From Variovorax paradoxus (GTDB lineage: Bacteria; Pseudomonadota; Gammaproteobacteria; Burkholderiales; Burkholderiaceae_C): a DNA stretch of 64,000 bases. Location: NCBI RefSeq assembly GCF_030815975.1, contig NZ_JAUSXL010000002.1, forward strand, positions 4,700,501-4,764,500. Direction: 5' to 3'. This document shows, one piece after another, positions 17,453 through 28,049 of this stretch. Position numbers and translations under genes: made by a program. Below the pieces are notes generated by a model that was not told the DNA's origin, searched no databases, and saw only the letters and a program-made list of their open reading frames with translations. How positions within the stretch are numbered: the first letter of the stretch is position 1; the number at the start of each line of letters is the position of its first letter.

Positions 17453-17484
17453 TATTGCGAATGAATTCTCAATTGCAATATAGT
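17453..17484 (+). promoter_or_regulatory. Candidate Zur/Fur-type operator and promoter of the metal-uptake operon
   Basis: TTGCGA (17455-17460) and TATAGT (17479-17484) are separated by 18 bp. TATTGC (17453-17458) and GCAATA (17475-17480) form an AT-rich imperfect palindrome across the same stretch. AT-rich palindromes over a promoter suit a Zur-family repressor, and the genes downstream are of the zinc-import type. The regulator assignment is inference. Confidence 0.45.
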
Positions 17485-17491
17485 CCGGGGT

Positions 17492-17644
17492 ATGGAACAG
17501 TCGACCCGCCAACCTGAAGCAATGCGCAATGCCTCCCGGGAGAAGCCGCAAAGCCTGCTGATGGCCAGCGTGTGGATGCGAGTGGCAGGCGCGCTGACGT
17601 TGTCCGCGGCGCTGTGGCTGGCTGTTGCGTGGGCGCTGACATGA
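17492..17644 (+). CDS. 50-residue membrane peptide leading the metal-uptake operon
   Basis: ATG at 17492 opens a 50-codon frame, beginning MEQSTRQPEAMRNAS and ending with a hydrophobic segment (VAGALTLSAALWLAVAWALT). Its TGA overlaps the ATG of the ATP-binding gene (ATGA, 17641-17644), the same coupling seen elsewhere in this operon. It starts 8 bp after the candidate promoter -10 hexamer, so translation could be leaderless-like or the promoter lies further upstream. One transmembrane helix (about residues 31-50) is predicted. I do not recognise a family. It may be a small subunit of the transporter or a leader peptide. Confidence 0.6.
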   Translation: MEQSTRQPEAMRNASREKPQSLLMASVWMRVAGALTLSAALWLAVAWALT

Positions 17645-18399
17645 ACAAGGCCCCGATGCTTCCTCCCGCCATCCTGTTGAACAACCTCACGGTGGCCTAT
17701 CGCGGTCATCCCGCCGTGCATCACCTGTCGGGAGAGTTCGCACCGGGCTCGCTCACCGCCATCGTCGGGCCGAACGGTGCCGGCAAGACCAGTCTGCTCG
17801 CCGCGATCATGGGGCGCATCCGGCCGAGCGAGGGCCGCATTTCTCTCGATGGCGTTTCGCACGATCGCATTGCCTGGCTGCCGCAGCAGGCCGAGATCGA
17901 CCGGAGCTTTCCGATCCGGGTGTTCGACTTGGTGGCGCTCGGGCACTGGGGGCGGCTCGGCAGCTTCAAGGGCATCGTCGCGCGGCAGCGCGACGCCGTG
18001 GGAGAGGCGCTGGAGGCCGTCGGCCTTGGCGGCTTCCAGCGCCGCAGCATCGCCGAGCTGTCGGCAGGGCAGTTCCAGCGCGTGCTCTTTGCACGCGTGC
18101 TGCTGCAGGACGCACCGGTGATCCTGCTGGACGAACCGTTCAATGCAATCGACGCGCGCACCACCGCCGACCTGCTGGCCGTGGTCGCGCGCTGGCATGC
18201 CGAGGCGCGCACCGTCATCGCGGTGCTGCACGACCTCGAGCAGGTGCGCCTGCATTTCGATCGCACCCTGCTCATGGCGCGGCGCTGCGTGGCCTGGGGG
18301 CCCACGGCCGAAGTGCTGCATGCCGAGAACCTGTTTCGCGCGCGCCAGATGGCCGAGGCGTGGGACGAGGATGCGCCCGTGTGCAAGGAGGCGGCATGA
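17641..18399 (+). CDS. Metal ABC transporter ATP-binding protein (Znu/Mnt type)
   Basis: This is a 252-residue ABC ATPase. Walker A is GPNGAGKT (43-50), the signature is LSAGQ (140-144, Ala replacing the usual Gly), Walker B is VILLDEP and the switch His is in AVLHDLEQV. It is most like the ZnuC/MntB group that powers import of Zn2+ or Mn2+ through a family-9 binding protein. The two partners follow in the same operon (18461-19336 and 19338-20243). The ATG overlaps the stop of the 50-aa peptide. Confidence 0.9.
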   Translation: MNKAPMLPPAILLNNLTVAYRGHPAVHHLSGEFAPGSLTAIVGPNGAGKTSLLAAIMGRIRPSEGRISLDGVSHDRIAWLPQQAEIDRSFPIRVFDLVALGHWGRLGSFKGIVARQRDAVGEALEAVGLGGFQRRSIAELSAGQFQRVLFARVLLQDAPVILLDEPFNAIDARTTADLLAVVARWHAEARTVIAVLHDLEQVRLHFDRTLLMARRCVAWGPTAEVLHAENLFRARQMAEAWDEDAPVCKEAA

Positions 18400-18407
18400 A
18401 CGCAGCG

Positions 18408-18422
18408 CCGGGCCGCCCCAAG
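18408..18422 (+). repeat. Copy of the CCGGGCCGCCCCAAG repeat inside the metal operon
   Basis: The 15-mer seen at 1361-1375 and (inverted) 11140-11154 occurs again in the 61-bp gap between the ATP-binding and permease genes. This is one of the few real gaps in an otherwise tightly coupled operon. Confidence 0.6.
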
Positions 18423-18460
18423 CAAGCTCGCACCGCAGTGCGCAGCACGGAGGTTCTGGC

Positions 18461-19336
18461 ATGAACGCCGGGGCCTTGCTGGTGCAGCCCTTCGTGGAAT
18501 ACGGCTTCATGCGCCGCGCGCTGGTGGCCACGCTGGCGCTCGGCTTGGGCAGCGCGCCGATCGGCACCTTGCTGGTGCTGCGGCGCATGAGCCTCGTGGG
18601 CGACGCGATGGGGCACGCGCTGCTGCCGGGCGCAGCGCTCGGCTTTCTGTTTGCCGGCTTCTCGCTGGCGGCGATGAGTGCCGGTGGATTCTTCGCCGCG
18701 CTCGCCGTGGCGCTGGCGGCGGGTTTCGTCACGCGCGTGACGTCTCAGCGCGAAGACGCGAGCTTCGCGGCCTTCTACCTGATTGCGCTCGCGCTGGGTG
18801 TGCTGCTGGTGTCGACCCGCGGCAGCAGCGTCGACCTGATGCACATGCTTTTCGGCACCATCCTTGCCGTGGACGACGCGGCGCTGCTGCTGATGGCCGG
18901 CGTCGCGAGCCTGACCCTGGTCGTGCTGGCGGTGGTCTATCGGCCGCTGCTCGTGGAATGCCTCGACCCGGGCTTTCTGCGCAATGTGGGCGGGCCCGGC
19001 TCGCTGGTGCACGGCGTCTTTCTGGTTCTTACCGTCGCCAACCTGGTGGCGGGCTTCCAGGCGCTGGGCACGCTGATGGCGGTCGGCTTGATGATGCTGC
19101 CGGCCACCGCGGCGCGCTTCTGGGCTGCCGAAGTCTGGAGCCTTGCGCTCGTTGCCGCCGGCATGGCGCTGCTGTCCGGCTTTGCCGGGCTGCTGCTGTC
19201 TTTCCATGCGCAGTGGCCCTCGGGTCCCGCGATCGTGCTGGTGGCGGGCGTGGCCTACCTGCTGTCGCTGGCCTTCGGCCCGAATGGCGGACTGCTCGCC
19301 CGGTTTTTGCGTTCACGCGCTCATCGAAATGCCTGA
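18461..19336 (+). CDS. Metal ABC transporter permease (ZnuB/MntC family)
   Basis: This is a 291-residue protein with about eight hydrophobic helices, of the ABC-3 permease family. The conserved cytoplasmic coupling segment LLVLRRMSLVGDAMGHALLP near residues 38-57 is the hallmark that contacts the ATPase. A good CGGAGG site precedes the ATG at 18461. The downstream binding-protein gene starts within a few bases of its stop. It would form the channel of the Zn/Mn importer. Confidence 0.9.
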   Translation: MNAGALLVQPFVEYGFMRRALVATLALGLGSAPIGTLLVLRRMSLVGDAMGHALLPGAALGFLFAGFSLAAMSAGGFFAALAVALAAGFVTRVTSQREDASFAAFYLIALALGVLLVSTRGSSVDLMHMLFGTILAVDDAALLLMAGVASLTLVVLAVVYRPLLVECLDPGFLRNVGGPGSLVHGVFLVLTVANLVAGFQALGTLMAVGLMMLPATAARFWAAEVWSLALVAAGMALLSGFAGLLLSFHAQWPSGPAIVLVAGVAYLLSLAFGPNGGLLARFLRSRAHRNA

Positions 19337-19337
19337 C

Positions 19338-20243
19338 ATGAACTTCCCATCAGATTCCGCGCGCCGCCGGTTCTTCACCGCGTCGCTCATCGCACTGCCG
19401 CTGCCGGTGCTTGCCCAATCCACTGCGCCGCATCCGCTGCGCATCGTTGCGAGCTTTTCGATCCTCGCCGACATGGCACGCGAGATCGGCGGCAGCACGG
19501 TCGACGTCGCGGCCCTGGTCGGCCCGGATTCCGACGCGCACGTCTTCCAGCCGAGCCCGGCCGATGCGCGTCGCCTCGCCAATGCCGAGCTGGTCGTCGT
19601 CAACGGGCTCGGGTTCGAAGGCTGGATGGACCGCCTGGTGCGCTCATCCGGCTATCGCGGTCCCGTCCTCGTGGCCAGCGAGGGCGTGCCGGTGCGCCGC
19701 ATGGGCCGCGCGTCCGATCCGCACGCATGGCAGGACCTTGCGAACGCGCAGCGCTATGCCGCGAACCTTCGCGATGCCATGGTGCGGGCACGGCCGGCGT
19801 TCGCAGCCGAGATTGGCCAGCGCTGCGCCAGCTACATCGAGCGGCTTCAGGCGCTCGACCGCGATGTTCGCGCACGTTTCGACGCGGTGCCGCGCCAGCA
19901 TCGCCGCGTGATCAGCTCGCACGATGCATTCGGCTATTTCGGCGCCGCCTACGGCGTCGAGTTTCTTGCGCCGCAGGGCATGAACACCGACAGCGAAGCC
20001 TCGGCCGCCTCGGTTGCGCGCCTGATCGACCAGATCCGGCGCGAGGACGTGCGCGCGGTGTTCGTCGAGAACATTTCCGACCCGCGCCTGGTCCAGCGCA
20101 TTGCGCGCGAAGGCGGTGTCACCGTCGGCGGCCGGCTTTATTCCGACGCGCTGTCGGCGCCGGGAACCGAGGCGGACACCTACCTGAAGCTGTTCGCGCA
20201 CAACGCCGCAACCATTGCCTCGGCTCTCTCGGCGAAGCGCTGA
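19338..20243 (+). CDS. Metal-binding periplasmic protein (cluster A-I/ZnuA-TroA type)
   Basis: This is a 301-residue solute-binding protein. The signal peptide has a run of arginines ([20 protein letters not shown]), so Tat export is possible. Metal ligands fit the TroA/ZnuA pattern: H68 ([10 protein letters not shown]), H129 (SDPHAWQ), H195 ([10 protein letters not shown]) and D270 (YSDALS). A His at the third position, where Mn-specific PsaA-type proteins have Glu, favours zinc. The His-rich loop of many ZnuA proteins is absent. An ATG at 19329 would add three residues and overlap the permease stop. Confidence 0.9.
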   Translation: MNFPSDSARRRFFTASLIALPLPVLAQSTAPHPLRIVASFSILADMAREIGGSTVDVAALVGPDSDAHVFQPSPADARRLANAELVVVNGLGFEGWMDRLVRSSGYRGPVLVASEGVPVRRMGRASDPHAWQDLANAQRYAANLRDAMVRARPAFAAEIGQRCASYIERLQALDRDVRARFDAVPRQHRRVISSHDAFGYFGAAYGVEFLAPQGMNTDSEASAASVARLIDQIRREDVRAVFVENISDPRLVQRIAREGGVTVGGRLYSDALSAPGTEADTYLKLFAHNAATIASALSAKR

Positions 20244-20284
20244 GCTTGTCGAGCGCCCGATCAACCTTCACTCAGAGCCCATCC

Positions 20285-21258
<974 letters not shown>

Positions 21259-21262
<4 letters not shown>

Positions 21263-23406
21263 AACCATCCGCGAACTGCCCATCGATCCGCCGCCACAGG
21301 GCGATGCGCGCCATGGCATGCATCGCCGGCCTGGCGATGCACCCCGTCGCATCGCGCGCCCAGGCGGCGTTGCCGGCCGTCGAGGTATCGGCCGGCGAAA
21401 CCGCTCCCGGCAGCAGCCTGGGCCTCGACGCACCGAGCGCGACCGGCTCGCGCCTGGGCCTTGCGCCGCGCGAGACGCCGGCCAGCGTCAGCAGCCTGGG
21501 CAGCGCCGACATCGCCGAACGCAACCTGGCCCGTGCGCAGGATGTCGCCGTTCGATTCCCCGGCGTCACCGAATCGCCGGCGCCCGGCAACGGCGGCACC
21601 CGCCTGGTCGCGCGGGGCTTCGCGGGGCACAACTCGGTGGCGCAACTGGTCGACGGCACCCGGCTGGTGGTGGCGTCCGGCACTGTGACCTATCCGTTCT
21701 CCACCTGGCCTTTCGAGTCGGTCGAGGTGCTCAGGGGGCCGGCCTCGGTGCTCTTTGGCGACGGTGCGATCGGAGCGGCAGTCAACTACATCACCAAGAA
21801 GCCCCGGTTCGACCGCACGGAGCGAGAAGCCTTCTTCAGCCTGGGCTCCTTCGGCACCCGGCAAGGCAGTATCGGCCTGCGCGGGCCGATCAATGACAGC
21901 CTGGCCTATTCCGTCTACGTCGACGCGGGCAAGAGCGATGGCTTTCGGCGCTTCGAGAATTACGACCGGCAGAACTACGCGCTCGCCCTTGCGGCGCGCC
22001 CGAGCAGCGCGCTCAAGTTCACGCTGTCGCTCGACGGCGGCCGCAATGACGATGCCCGCTACTTCGGCACGCCGCTCGTCGATGGCGTGCTCGACGGTCG
22101 CCTGCGGCGCACCAATTTCAACGTGGACGATTCCGTCGTGAAGTATGACGACCGCATGTGGCGCGCCAAGGCCGAATACCAGCTCGGCGACAGCATTCAG
22201 CTGCGCAATGAGCTCTACCACCTGACGGCCGGGCGCCACTGGCGCAACACCGAGGCCTACACGTTCAACAGGGCAGGCACGCGGGTCGGCCGCAGCGACT
22301 ACGTCGAGATCCTGCACGACCAGGAGCAGACCGGTAACCGGTTCGATGCCACGCTCGACGGCACGCTCGGCGGCCTGAAGAACCGTTTCGTTGCCGGCCT
22401 GGACTGGTACCGCACAACCCTGTTGCACACCAACAATTCGCCCTACGGCGGCGCGAGCACGGTCGATCCGTTCTTCTTCACGCCCGGCAACTTCATCAGC
22501 CCGGTGCCAACGCGCCCGGGACGCCATTCGACACTGGAGACGACCGCGCTCTTCGCGGAGGATGCGCTGGAACTCGCCCCCGGATGGAAGCTCGTGACCG
22601 GCCTGCGCAGCGACCGCATGAGCTTCGACAACAACGATCTGCGCACAGGCACCCGTCTGTCGAAGAAATACAGTCCGGTCACGGGCCGCATCGGCGCGGT
22701 GTGGGCTCCCAGCGATGCGGTTTCCTTCTATGGCCAATACGGAACGGGAACCGACCCATTGAGCGGTGCGCTGTCGCTTCCGAACGGTGGCAACACCTTC
22801 GACCTGACCAAGGGCCGGCAGATCGAAGTGGGCGCCAAGGGCAGCCTGCCCGCAGTCAAGGGCGAATGGACGCTTGCCCTCTACCGCATCGAGAAGCGCA
22901 ACCTGCTGTCCCGCGATGCCAGCGATCCCAGGGCCACTCAACAGGTCGGGCGCCAATCGTCGACCGGCATCGAACTGGCCATGGCGGCAGAGCCGCTGAC
23001 CGGCTGGACGGTCGATGCCAATGCGGCGTTCCTGCGTGCCCGCTATGACGATTTCAACGAGGTGGTCGCCGGGCGTGCTGTCTCCCGCGCAGGCAACATC
23101 CCGATCGACGTGCCCGAACGCACGGCCAACCTGTGGACGGCTTACCGCTTCCTGCCTCGATGGCAGTTGGGCATCGGCGCACGTTACGTTGGCGAGCGGC
23201 AGTCCAATGCTGCCAACACGGCGCGGCTGCCGGCCTACACGGTGTTCGATGCGTCGCTGGCCTATGCGTATTCGCGCAGCCTGGACTTCAGCCTGGCCGT
23301 CAAGAACCTGACGGACCGCGACTACGCTGTTTCGGGCACCGGCAACGTGCGCTGGCTGCTCGGGGCGCCGCGCACGGTGCAACTGACGGCGCGTGCGCGC
23401 TTCTGA
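21259..23406 (+). CDS. TonB-dependent outer-membrane receptor
   Basis: This is a 715-residue receptor. After a signal peptide (cleavage near VASRAQA) comes a plug domain with [18 protein letters not shown] and [20 protein letters not shown], then a 22-strand barrel ending in a C-terminal Phe (TARARF), as BamA substrates do. The location in a zinc-type import operon suggests ZnuD-like metal or metallophore uptake; a siderophore or haem ligand cannot be excluded. The ATG at 21259 overlaps the GTPase stop (ATGA); an ATG at 21244 would add five residues. Confidence 0.9.
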
Positions 23407-23450
23407 CTGAGCGATTTGGCTGGCGGCGTGCGGCCGGCGACTGGCCCGTG

Positions 23451-25034
23451 ATGAAGAAGGCGCTCATCTTTCTGCACAAGTGGCTGGGCATCGTGCTTGC
23501 GCTGTTCTTCCTCATGTGGTTTGTGAGCGGCGTCGTCCTGTACTTCGTGCCGTTCCCGAGCCTCACCCCCATCGAACGCCTGCAGGCTTTGCCGCCGCTG
23601 CAGTTGCCATCAGGGTGCTGCCTGACCGCCGACGAGGCGGCTCGGCGCGCCGGACTTCGCTTCAGCGAAGCGCGCCTGGGCATGGCGGGCGCGGAGCCGG
23701 TCTGGCGGCTGCGGGCGCATGAACGGCAGGGCGCCGCGCCATTCCATTGGCGAACGATTGATGCGCGCAGCGGGGCCTTGCAGCCACCGCTTTCGGACGC
23801 GCAGGCCGCCGCCGTGGCCGAAGCTTTCAGCGGGGGCCGCGCGCAACATGTCGAGCGACTGGAACGCGACCAGTGGACCGTGCCGCAGGGCCTCGATCCC
23901 TATCGGCCGCTGGTGAAGGTCGCTCTGGCTGGCGAGGACGGGCTGGAGCTCTACGTTTCGCCAGGGGCAGCGGAGGTCCTGCGCGACACGCGCCGTGCCG
24001 AGCGCTTCTGGAACTGGCTGGGTGCCGTGCCCCACTGGATCTATCCGACCGTGCTGCGGCAATTCCCTGCCGCCTGGCACCACGTCGTCGTGTGGCTCTC
24101 CCTTCCTGCGGCGCTGCTGGCCCTGAGCGGCGTGGTGCTTGGTCTCTGGCAACTGTTCCTGAACCGTTCGCGCTGGATTCCATACCGCAAGTTCTGGCTG
24201 CGCTGGCATCACATCGCGGGGCTGGTGGCAGGCATCTTCACGCTCACATGGATCTGTTCGGGCCTTCTGTCGATGAACCCGTTCGGCGTGTTTTCAACGC
24301 CGGGCGCGACGGCGGACGAGCGCGCGCGCTGGGCCGGTGCACCGGCCGAGGCCCGGCTCGATCCGGCCGAGGCGTTGGCACAGGCCAACCGGCGCGGCCT
24401 TGCAGCGCGTGAACTGGAGCTGTTGCAGGTTGCGGGGCAGCCTTGGTATCGGTTGCAAACTGCTGAAGACCAAGTGCTGGTGCGTGCGGACGTGCGCGAT
24501 CCCTCGATGCCGGCGCAAGCGATTCCTGCACTGCCCGAGGCCACCATCCAGGCCTCGCTGGCAGCGTTGCGCCCGGAGGCCGGGGCTCCCGCGGTGCGCC
24601 GCATCGATTCCTACGACGATCTGTACTACGCACGCGAGGCTGCGGACCCGAACACCCGCCATACCCGTCCGCTGCCCGTGTGGCGCGCCGATTGGGCCGA
24701 TGGCGTGGCCGTCTTCGCGGATCCTGCGTCGGCGCGCATTCTCTTGCGCAGCGACGCGTCGGGCCGCTGGCAGCGCGTTCTCTACCATGGTCTGCACAGC
24801 CTGGACTTTGCGCCGCTTCTCGCGCGCCCGTGGCTGCGCCATGCGCTGGTTCTGGGCTTCTCGCTGCTGGGGATCGGGCTGTGCGTCACTTCGTGCGTCA
24901 TCGCCTGGCGCGCCCTTGTTCCCTCGCGGCGACGCCAGGCGTCAGCAGCAGCGGCGGCGGGCGCGCTCAGGCCGCAACAACGATCGGAAAGCGCGCCTGC
25001 AGCCCGTCCGCACTGCGCTCGAAAGGCACGGTGA
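23451..25034 (+). CDS. PepSY-domain transmembrane protein
   Basis: This is a 527-residue membrane protein of the PepSY-associated TM family. It starts with MKKALIFLHKWLGIVLALFF, whose His-Lys-Trp motif in helix 1 is typical. More helices lie around residues 205-230, 245-270 and at the end (FSLLGIGLCVTSCVIAW), with periplasmic PepSY segments between. Members often accompany TonB receptors and act as inner-membrane reductases of imported metal complexes; that role here is inferred. The Arg/Ala-rich tail overlaps the convergent dioxygenase gene by 68 bp. It is the last gene of the metal-uptake operon. Confidence 0.87.
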   Translation: MKKALIFLHKWLGIVLALFFLMWFVSGVVLYFVPFPSLTPIERLQALPPLQLPSGCCLTADEAARRAGLRFSEARLGMAGAEPVWRLRAHERQGAAPFHWRTIDARSGALQPPLSDAQAAAVAEAFSGGRAQHVERLERDQWTVPQGLDPYRPLVKVALAGEDGLELYVSPGAAEVLRDTRRAERFWNWLGAVPHWIYPTVLRQFPAAWHHVVVWLSLPAALLALSGVVLGLWQLFLNRSRWIPYRKFWLRWHHIAGLVAGIFTLTWICSGLLSMNPFGVFSTPGATADERARWAGAPAEARLDPAEALAQANRRGLAARELELLQVAGQPWYRLQTAEDQVLVRADVRDPSMPAQAIPALPEATIQASLAALRPEAGAPAVRRIDSYDDLYYAREAADPNTRHTRPLPVWRADWADGVAVFADPASARILLRSDASGRWQRVLYHGLHSLDFAPLLARPWLRHALVLGFSLLGIGLCVTSCVIAWRALVPSRRRQASAAAAAGALRPQQRSESAPAARPHCARKAR

Positions 25035-25599
25035 CGGCCTCCCTCGCGGCCTGCGGAAGGTTGCGCCAGATGAAGTCTCGCGCATTGCCCGGGTCGCCCG
25101 ACACGTAGAGCTGCGTGGTCAGCAGTTCGCGCGCGCCGAGCTTCACCTTGACGTGGATGTGCGGCGCGCGGCCGCTGTAGGGCACGGGGCGGATGGTGCG
25201 GAAGCGGTAGTTGCCGTCTTCGCGCACCGTGACGCGGCCGAAGCCCTGGAAGGCGGCGTCGGCGCGGTCGCCGTCGCCGGGGTGGTGGTAGTGGCCGTTC
25301 TGGTCGCATTGCCAGATCTCGACCTGCGCGCCGCGCAGCGGCTTGCCGTCGAGATCGGTCACCGTCCCGTCGACCCAGGCCGGCTGGCCGCCGCGGTAGT
25401 CCAGCGTGCCGTTGCGCAGCAGATCGCCGTCGGAATCCTGCGGCAGGCGGACGGGGTAGAAGGGCCCTTCGGTCTGCGAAGGGGTGGCGAGCCGGCTTGC
25501 CGCCGGCTGCGCGCGGGCGCCCAGCCAGAGCGCGGGCATGGCGACGAGCGCTGCGGCGACGGTGCGCCGGGGAAGGCCGGGTGCTGATAGGGCGTTCAT
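24967..25599 (-). CDS. Exported intradiol ring-cleavage dioxygenase-like protein
   Basis: The protein has 210 residues with a twin-arginine-like signal (LPRRTVAAALVAMPALWLGA). The mature part is the intradiol dioxygenase fold, starting TPSQTEGPFYPV. The Fe(III) ligands are visible as Y104 (NGHYHHPGD), Y141 (PVPYSGRAP), H147 and H149 (PHIHVKV). Cytoplasmic catechol and protocatechuate enzymes have a longer loop between the second Tyr and the His pair. Exported single-subunit versions are known but their substrates are mostly not. It stands alone, convergent with the PepSY gene. Confidence 0.87.
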   Translation of the reverse strand: MNALSAPGLPRRTVAAALVAMPALWLGARAQPAASRLATPSQTEGPFYPVRLPQDSDGDLLRNGTLDYRGGQPAWVDGTVTDLDGKPLRGAQVEIWQCDQNGHYHHPGDGDRADAAFQGFGRVTVREDGNYRFRTIRPVPYSGRAPHIHVKVKLGARELLTTQLYVSGDPGNARDFIWRNLPQAAREAVTVPFERSADGLQARFPIVVAA

Positions 25600-25693
25600 G
25601 GCAGGTCAGAGCCGCGGCGCATGCGCCGAGTTCCGCGCGCGGCCGAGCGGTGTCCGGTCGTGCTTGAATGCACTGGTGAATCCGACCTTTCTC

Positions 25694-26314
25694 ATGCCCG
25701 AACAGCTGCCACTCCCAGGCATCGATCCCGCGCCCCCGCCGCTGCGCCGTGCGCGCAGCACCGCGCCCCGCAAGGAGCGCCCGCCGCGCTCCCTGTTCTT
25801 CGCGATCTTTCCGCGCCCTGAAGACGCCGCGTCGATTGCCGCGCTGGCGGCGCGTCTCAAGGACCGGCATGCGCTGAAGGGCAAGCTGACCGAGGCGCAT
25901 CGCCTGCATGTCACGCTGCATCACCTCGGACATTTTCCGGCGGTGCCCCGCGAAACGGTGCAGACCGCCCTGGAGGCCGCTGCCGCCGTGGCGCCGCCCT
26001 CGTTCGACGTGGTGTTCGACGAGGCCATGCGCTTCGAGCAGAGCAAGGCCTTTGTGCTGTGCGGCGGCGGCAGCGGCACGTCGGCGCTGGTGGCATTCAG
26101 GCAGCGCCTTGGCGAGGCACTGGCGGATGCGGGCTTCAAGCCCGAGCGCGGCTTCACGCCCCACATGACGCTGGCCTACACGCCGCGGAAGATCGAGCCG
26201 CATTCCATCGAGCCGGTCCGGTGGATGGCCGGCTCGTTCTCGCTGATCGAAAGCCACGTCGGCGAAGGCATCCACGAGGTGCTGGGGCGATGGCCTTGGG
26301 ACCGGACTGCCTGA
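25694..26314 (+). CDS. thpR: 2H phosphoesterase / RNA 2',3'-cyclic phosphodiesterase
   Basis: This is a 206-residue protein of the LigT/ThpR family. The two HxT catalytic motifs are HVTLHHLGHF and HMTLAYTPRK. The family hydrolyses 2',3'-cyclic phosphates to 2'-phosphates or ligates tRNA halves in vitro; the physiological role is unclear. An N-terminal extension of about 35 residues rich in Pro and Arg precedes the fold (PPRSLFFAIFPRPEDAAS). The ATG at 25694 is chosen; in-frame codons extend upstream but lack a ribosome-binding site. Confidence 0.85.
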   Translation: MPEQLPLPGIDPAPPPLRRARSTAPRKERPPRSLFFAIFPRPEDAASIAALAARLKDRHALKGKLTEAHRLHVTLHHLGHFPAVPRETVQTALEAAAAVAPPSFDVVFDEAMRFEQSKAFVLCGGGSGTSALVAFRQRLGEALADAGFKPERGFTPHMTLAYTPRKIEPHSIEPVRWMAGSFSLIESHVGEGIHEVLGRWPWDRTA

Positions 26315-26411
26315 GGTTAGGCATCGTCTGTTGTGCATCGCGCCTGTGCGATCTGTATCTGTTCTTGAAGGACCGGATGGCGACAATGAGGCTTCGCCAG
26401 ATGGAAGCCAA

Positions 26412-26912
26412 ATGACTGCGCAAACCCGAGACCAGATTGCCGACCGGATCGCCGCCGAGCTGGGCCACAGCTTCGAGGGCGAGCTCGTCGCCGGCGGCAA
26501 CTACATACCCGTCGTGCGCGACGGCCGCACGCTCTACACCAGCGGCCAGGTGCCGCGCGTGGGCACCACGGTGGTCGTCACCGGCCGCGTAGGCGAGCAG
26601 GTGCCGCTCGGCAGGGCCCGCGAAGCCGCGCAGATCTGCGCCTTGCGCTGCCTGGCGCTGCTGCGCCGCGAACTGGGTTCGCTCGACGGCATCGAGAAGG
26701 TGCTGCGCGTCGGCGTCTTCGTGCAGTGCACGGCCGATTTCACGCAGCAAAGCGAAGTGGCCGATGCGGCCTCCGAGCTGCTGCACCGCGTGTTCGGCGA
26801 GGCCGGCGTGCATGTGCGCACGGCGGTCGGCGTCTATGCGCTGCCGAAGAATGCAAGCGTAGAGCTGGAGATGACGGTGGCGGCCAAGGAGAACGCAGGC
26901 CGTGGCAACTAG
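26412..26912 (+). CDS. RidA/YjgF-YER057c family protein
   Basis: This is a 166-residue protein of the Rid superfamily, closer to the YjgH/RutC-like branch with a longer N-terminus (MTAQTRDQIADRIAAELGHS). Typical elements are GRTLYTSGQVPR, QICALRCLALLRRELGSLDG and VRTAVGVYALPKNASVELEM. RidA itself deaminates reactive enamines using an Arg; here the aligned region reads HVRTAVGVYALPKNASVE, with an Arg two places before Thr-Ala. The branch's substrate is unknown. Its stop overlaps the convergent DUF72 gene by 4 bp. Confidence 0.83.
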   Translation: MTAQTRDQIADRIAAELGHSFEGELVAGGNYIPVVRDGRTLYTSGQVPRVGTTVVVTGRVGEQVPLGRAREAAQICALRCLALLRRELGSLDGIEKVLRVGVFVQCTADFTQQSEVADAASELLHRVFGEAGVHVRTAVGVYALPKNASVELEMTVAAKENAGRGN

Positions 26913-27988
26913 CGCTTCGGCAGGCCGGCGATGTCCCGCGCAAGCGACGCAATCGTCAGCGGCGCACAGCCTTCGGCGTTGTTGCTCACCGTGACGTAGG
27001 CCAGCTGGCCCGCGCCGGTGGTGCCCGTGATCACGCGGGCCAGTGCCTCGCGGGTTTCGGGATCGGGGTCGACGATCCTGTCGAACGGACCATAGAGCTT
27101 TTCCGCATCTTCATAGCCAAAGCGGCCGTGGCGGCGGTGCAGGTTCCAGCGGCACACCAGCGGCCCGGGCCAGAGCGCGCGCAGCATCGGCAGCTGGTCT
27201 TCGATCGGCGGCATCTTGGCGTGCAGGCCCATGCAGTAGGTGGCGCCCACGCTGCGCAGCATGTCGGCGAAAGCGGGGCAGAGCAGTTGCGGATCGCGCA
27301 CTTCGACTGCGATCACGGCATCGGGCGCTGTCGGCTTCAGGCCGGGCAGTGCTTCGAGCATCTCGCCGATGCGGGCGAGCAGCGCGGGCTGGTCGGCCAA
27401 CAACTGCCCAGGAATCGGGCTCAGCTGGAACACCAGCGCGCCGATGCGGTGGCCCAGCCCGTCGAGGGCCGGCTGCACGAATTCCTGGATCGCGATCTCG
27501 CTGTTCAGGAACACCGGGTTGGCCTGCGTGCCGCGGCCGCTTTCGTCGCGCACGGTGGCATCGGTCACGAGGCTCGGCGCCTTCACCACGAAGCGGAAGT
27601 CGTCGGGCACCATCGCCGCGTAGCGCGCGTACTGGCTCGCGGTGAGCGCGCGGTAGAAGTTGCGGTCCAGGCTCACCGTGCGGAAAAGCGGGTGCCGGGC
27701 GAGGGCGGACAGTCCGTTCTTCGACAGCAACGCCTCGGCGTAGTCGCCGTCCCAGACGAGGTTGGCCCAGCCAGGGTAGCTCCATGAAGAGGTGCCGAGG
27801 CGCAAGCCGGCCGGAAGCGCCCCGGCCAGCTCGACCAGTGCCGGATCGGTGGGCGCCGGCACCACGGTGCCGCCGCGCGGCTTCTTCTTTGCGGGCGGCT
27901 CGGCCTCGGCCTCTGGCGGCACGGCCGGGGGCGCCTCGGGCGGGCGCGGAAGATCGGGGAAAAGGGAGTCCTGCACTTCATCAGCCAT
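26909..27988 (-). CDS. DUF72-domain protein
   Basis: The protein has 359 residues. A Pro/Ala-rich N-terminal arm of about 55 residues (MADEVQDSLFPDLPRPPEAP at the start) precedes the TIM-barrel-like DUF72 domain with LGTSSWSYPGWANLVW, TVSLDRNFYRALTASQYARY and VCRWNLHRRHG. DUF72 (YecE) proteins are widespread and of unknown function; some links to DNA repair or UV response have been proposed. The ATG at 27988 fits; the frame runs on upstream only as a shadow of the kinase gene on the other strand. Confidence 0.85.
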   Translation of the reverse strand: MADEVQDSLFPDLPRPPEAPPAVPPEAEAEPPAKKKPRGGTVVPAPTDPALVELAGALPAGLRLGTSSWSYPGWANLVWDGDYAEALLSKNGLSALARHPLFRTVSLDRNFYRALTASQYARYAAMVPDDFRFVVKAPSLVTDATVRDESGRGTQANPVFLNSEIAIQEFVQPALDGLGHRIGALVFQLSPIPGQLLADQPALLARIGEMLEALPGLKPTAPDAVIAVEVRDPQLLCPAFADMLRSVGATYCMGLHAKMPPIEDQLPMLRALWPGPLVCRWNLHRRHGRFGYEDAEKLYGPFDRIVDPDPETREALARVITGTTGAGQLAYVTVSNNAEGCAPLTIASLARDIAGLPKR

Positions 27989-28049
27989 GTTGGGGCCGCA
28001 TTCTCGGCCAACACCGGGTGGCCGGGCCGCGCCGGGCACAATCCGCGCC

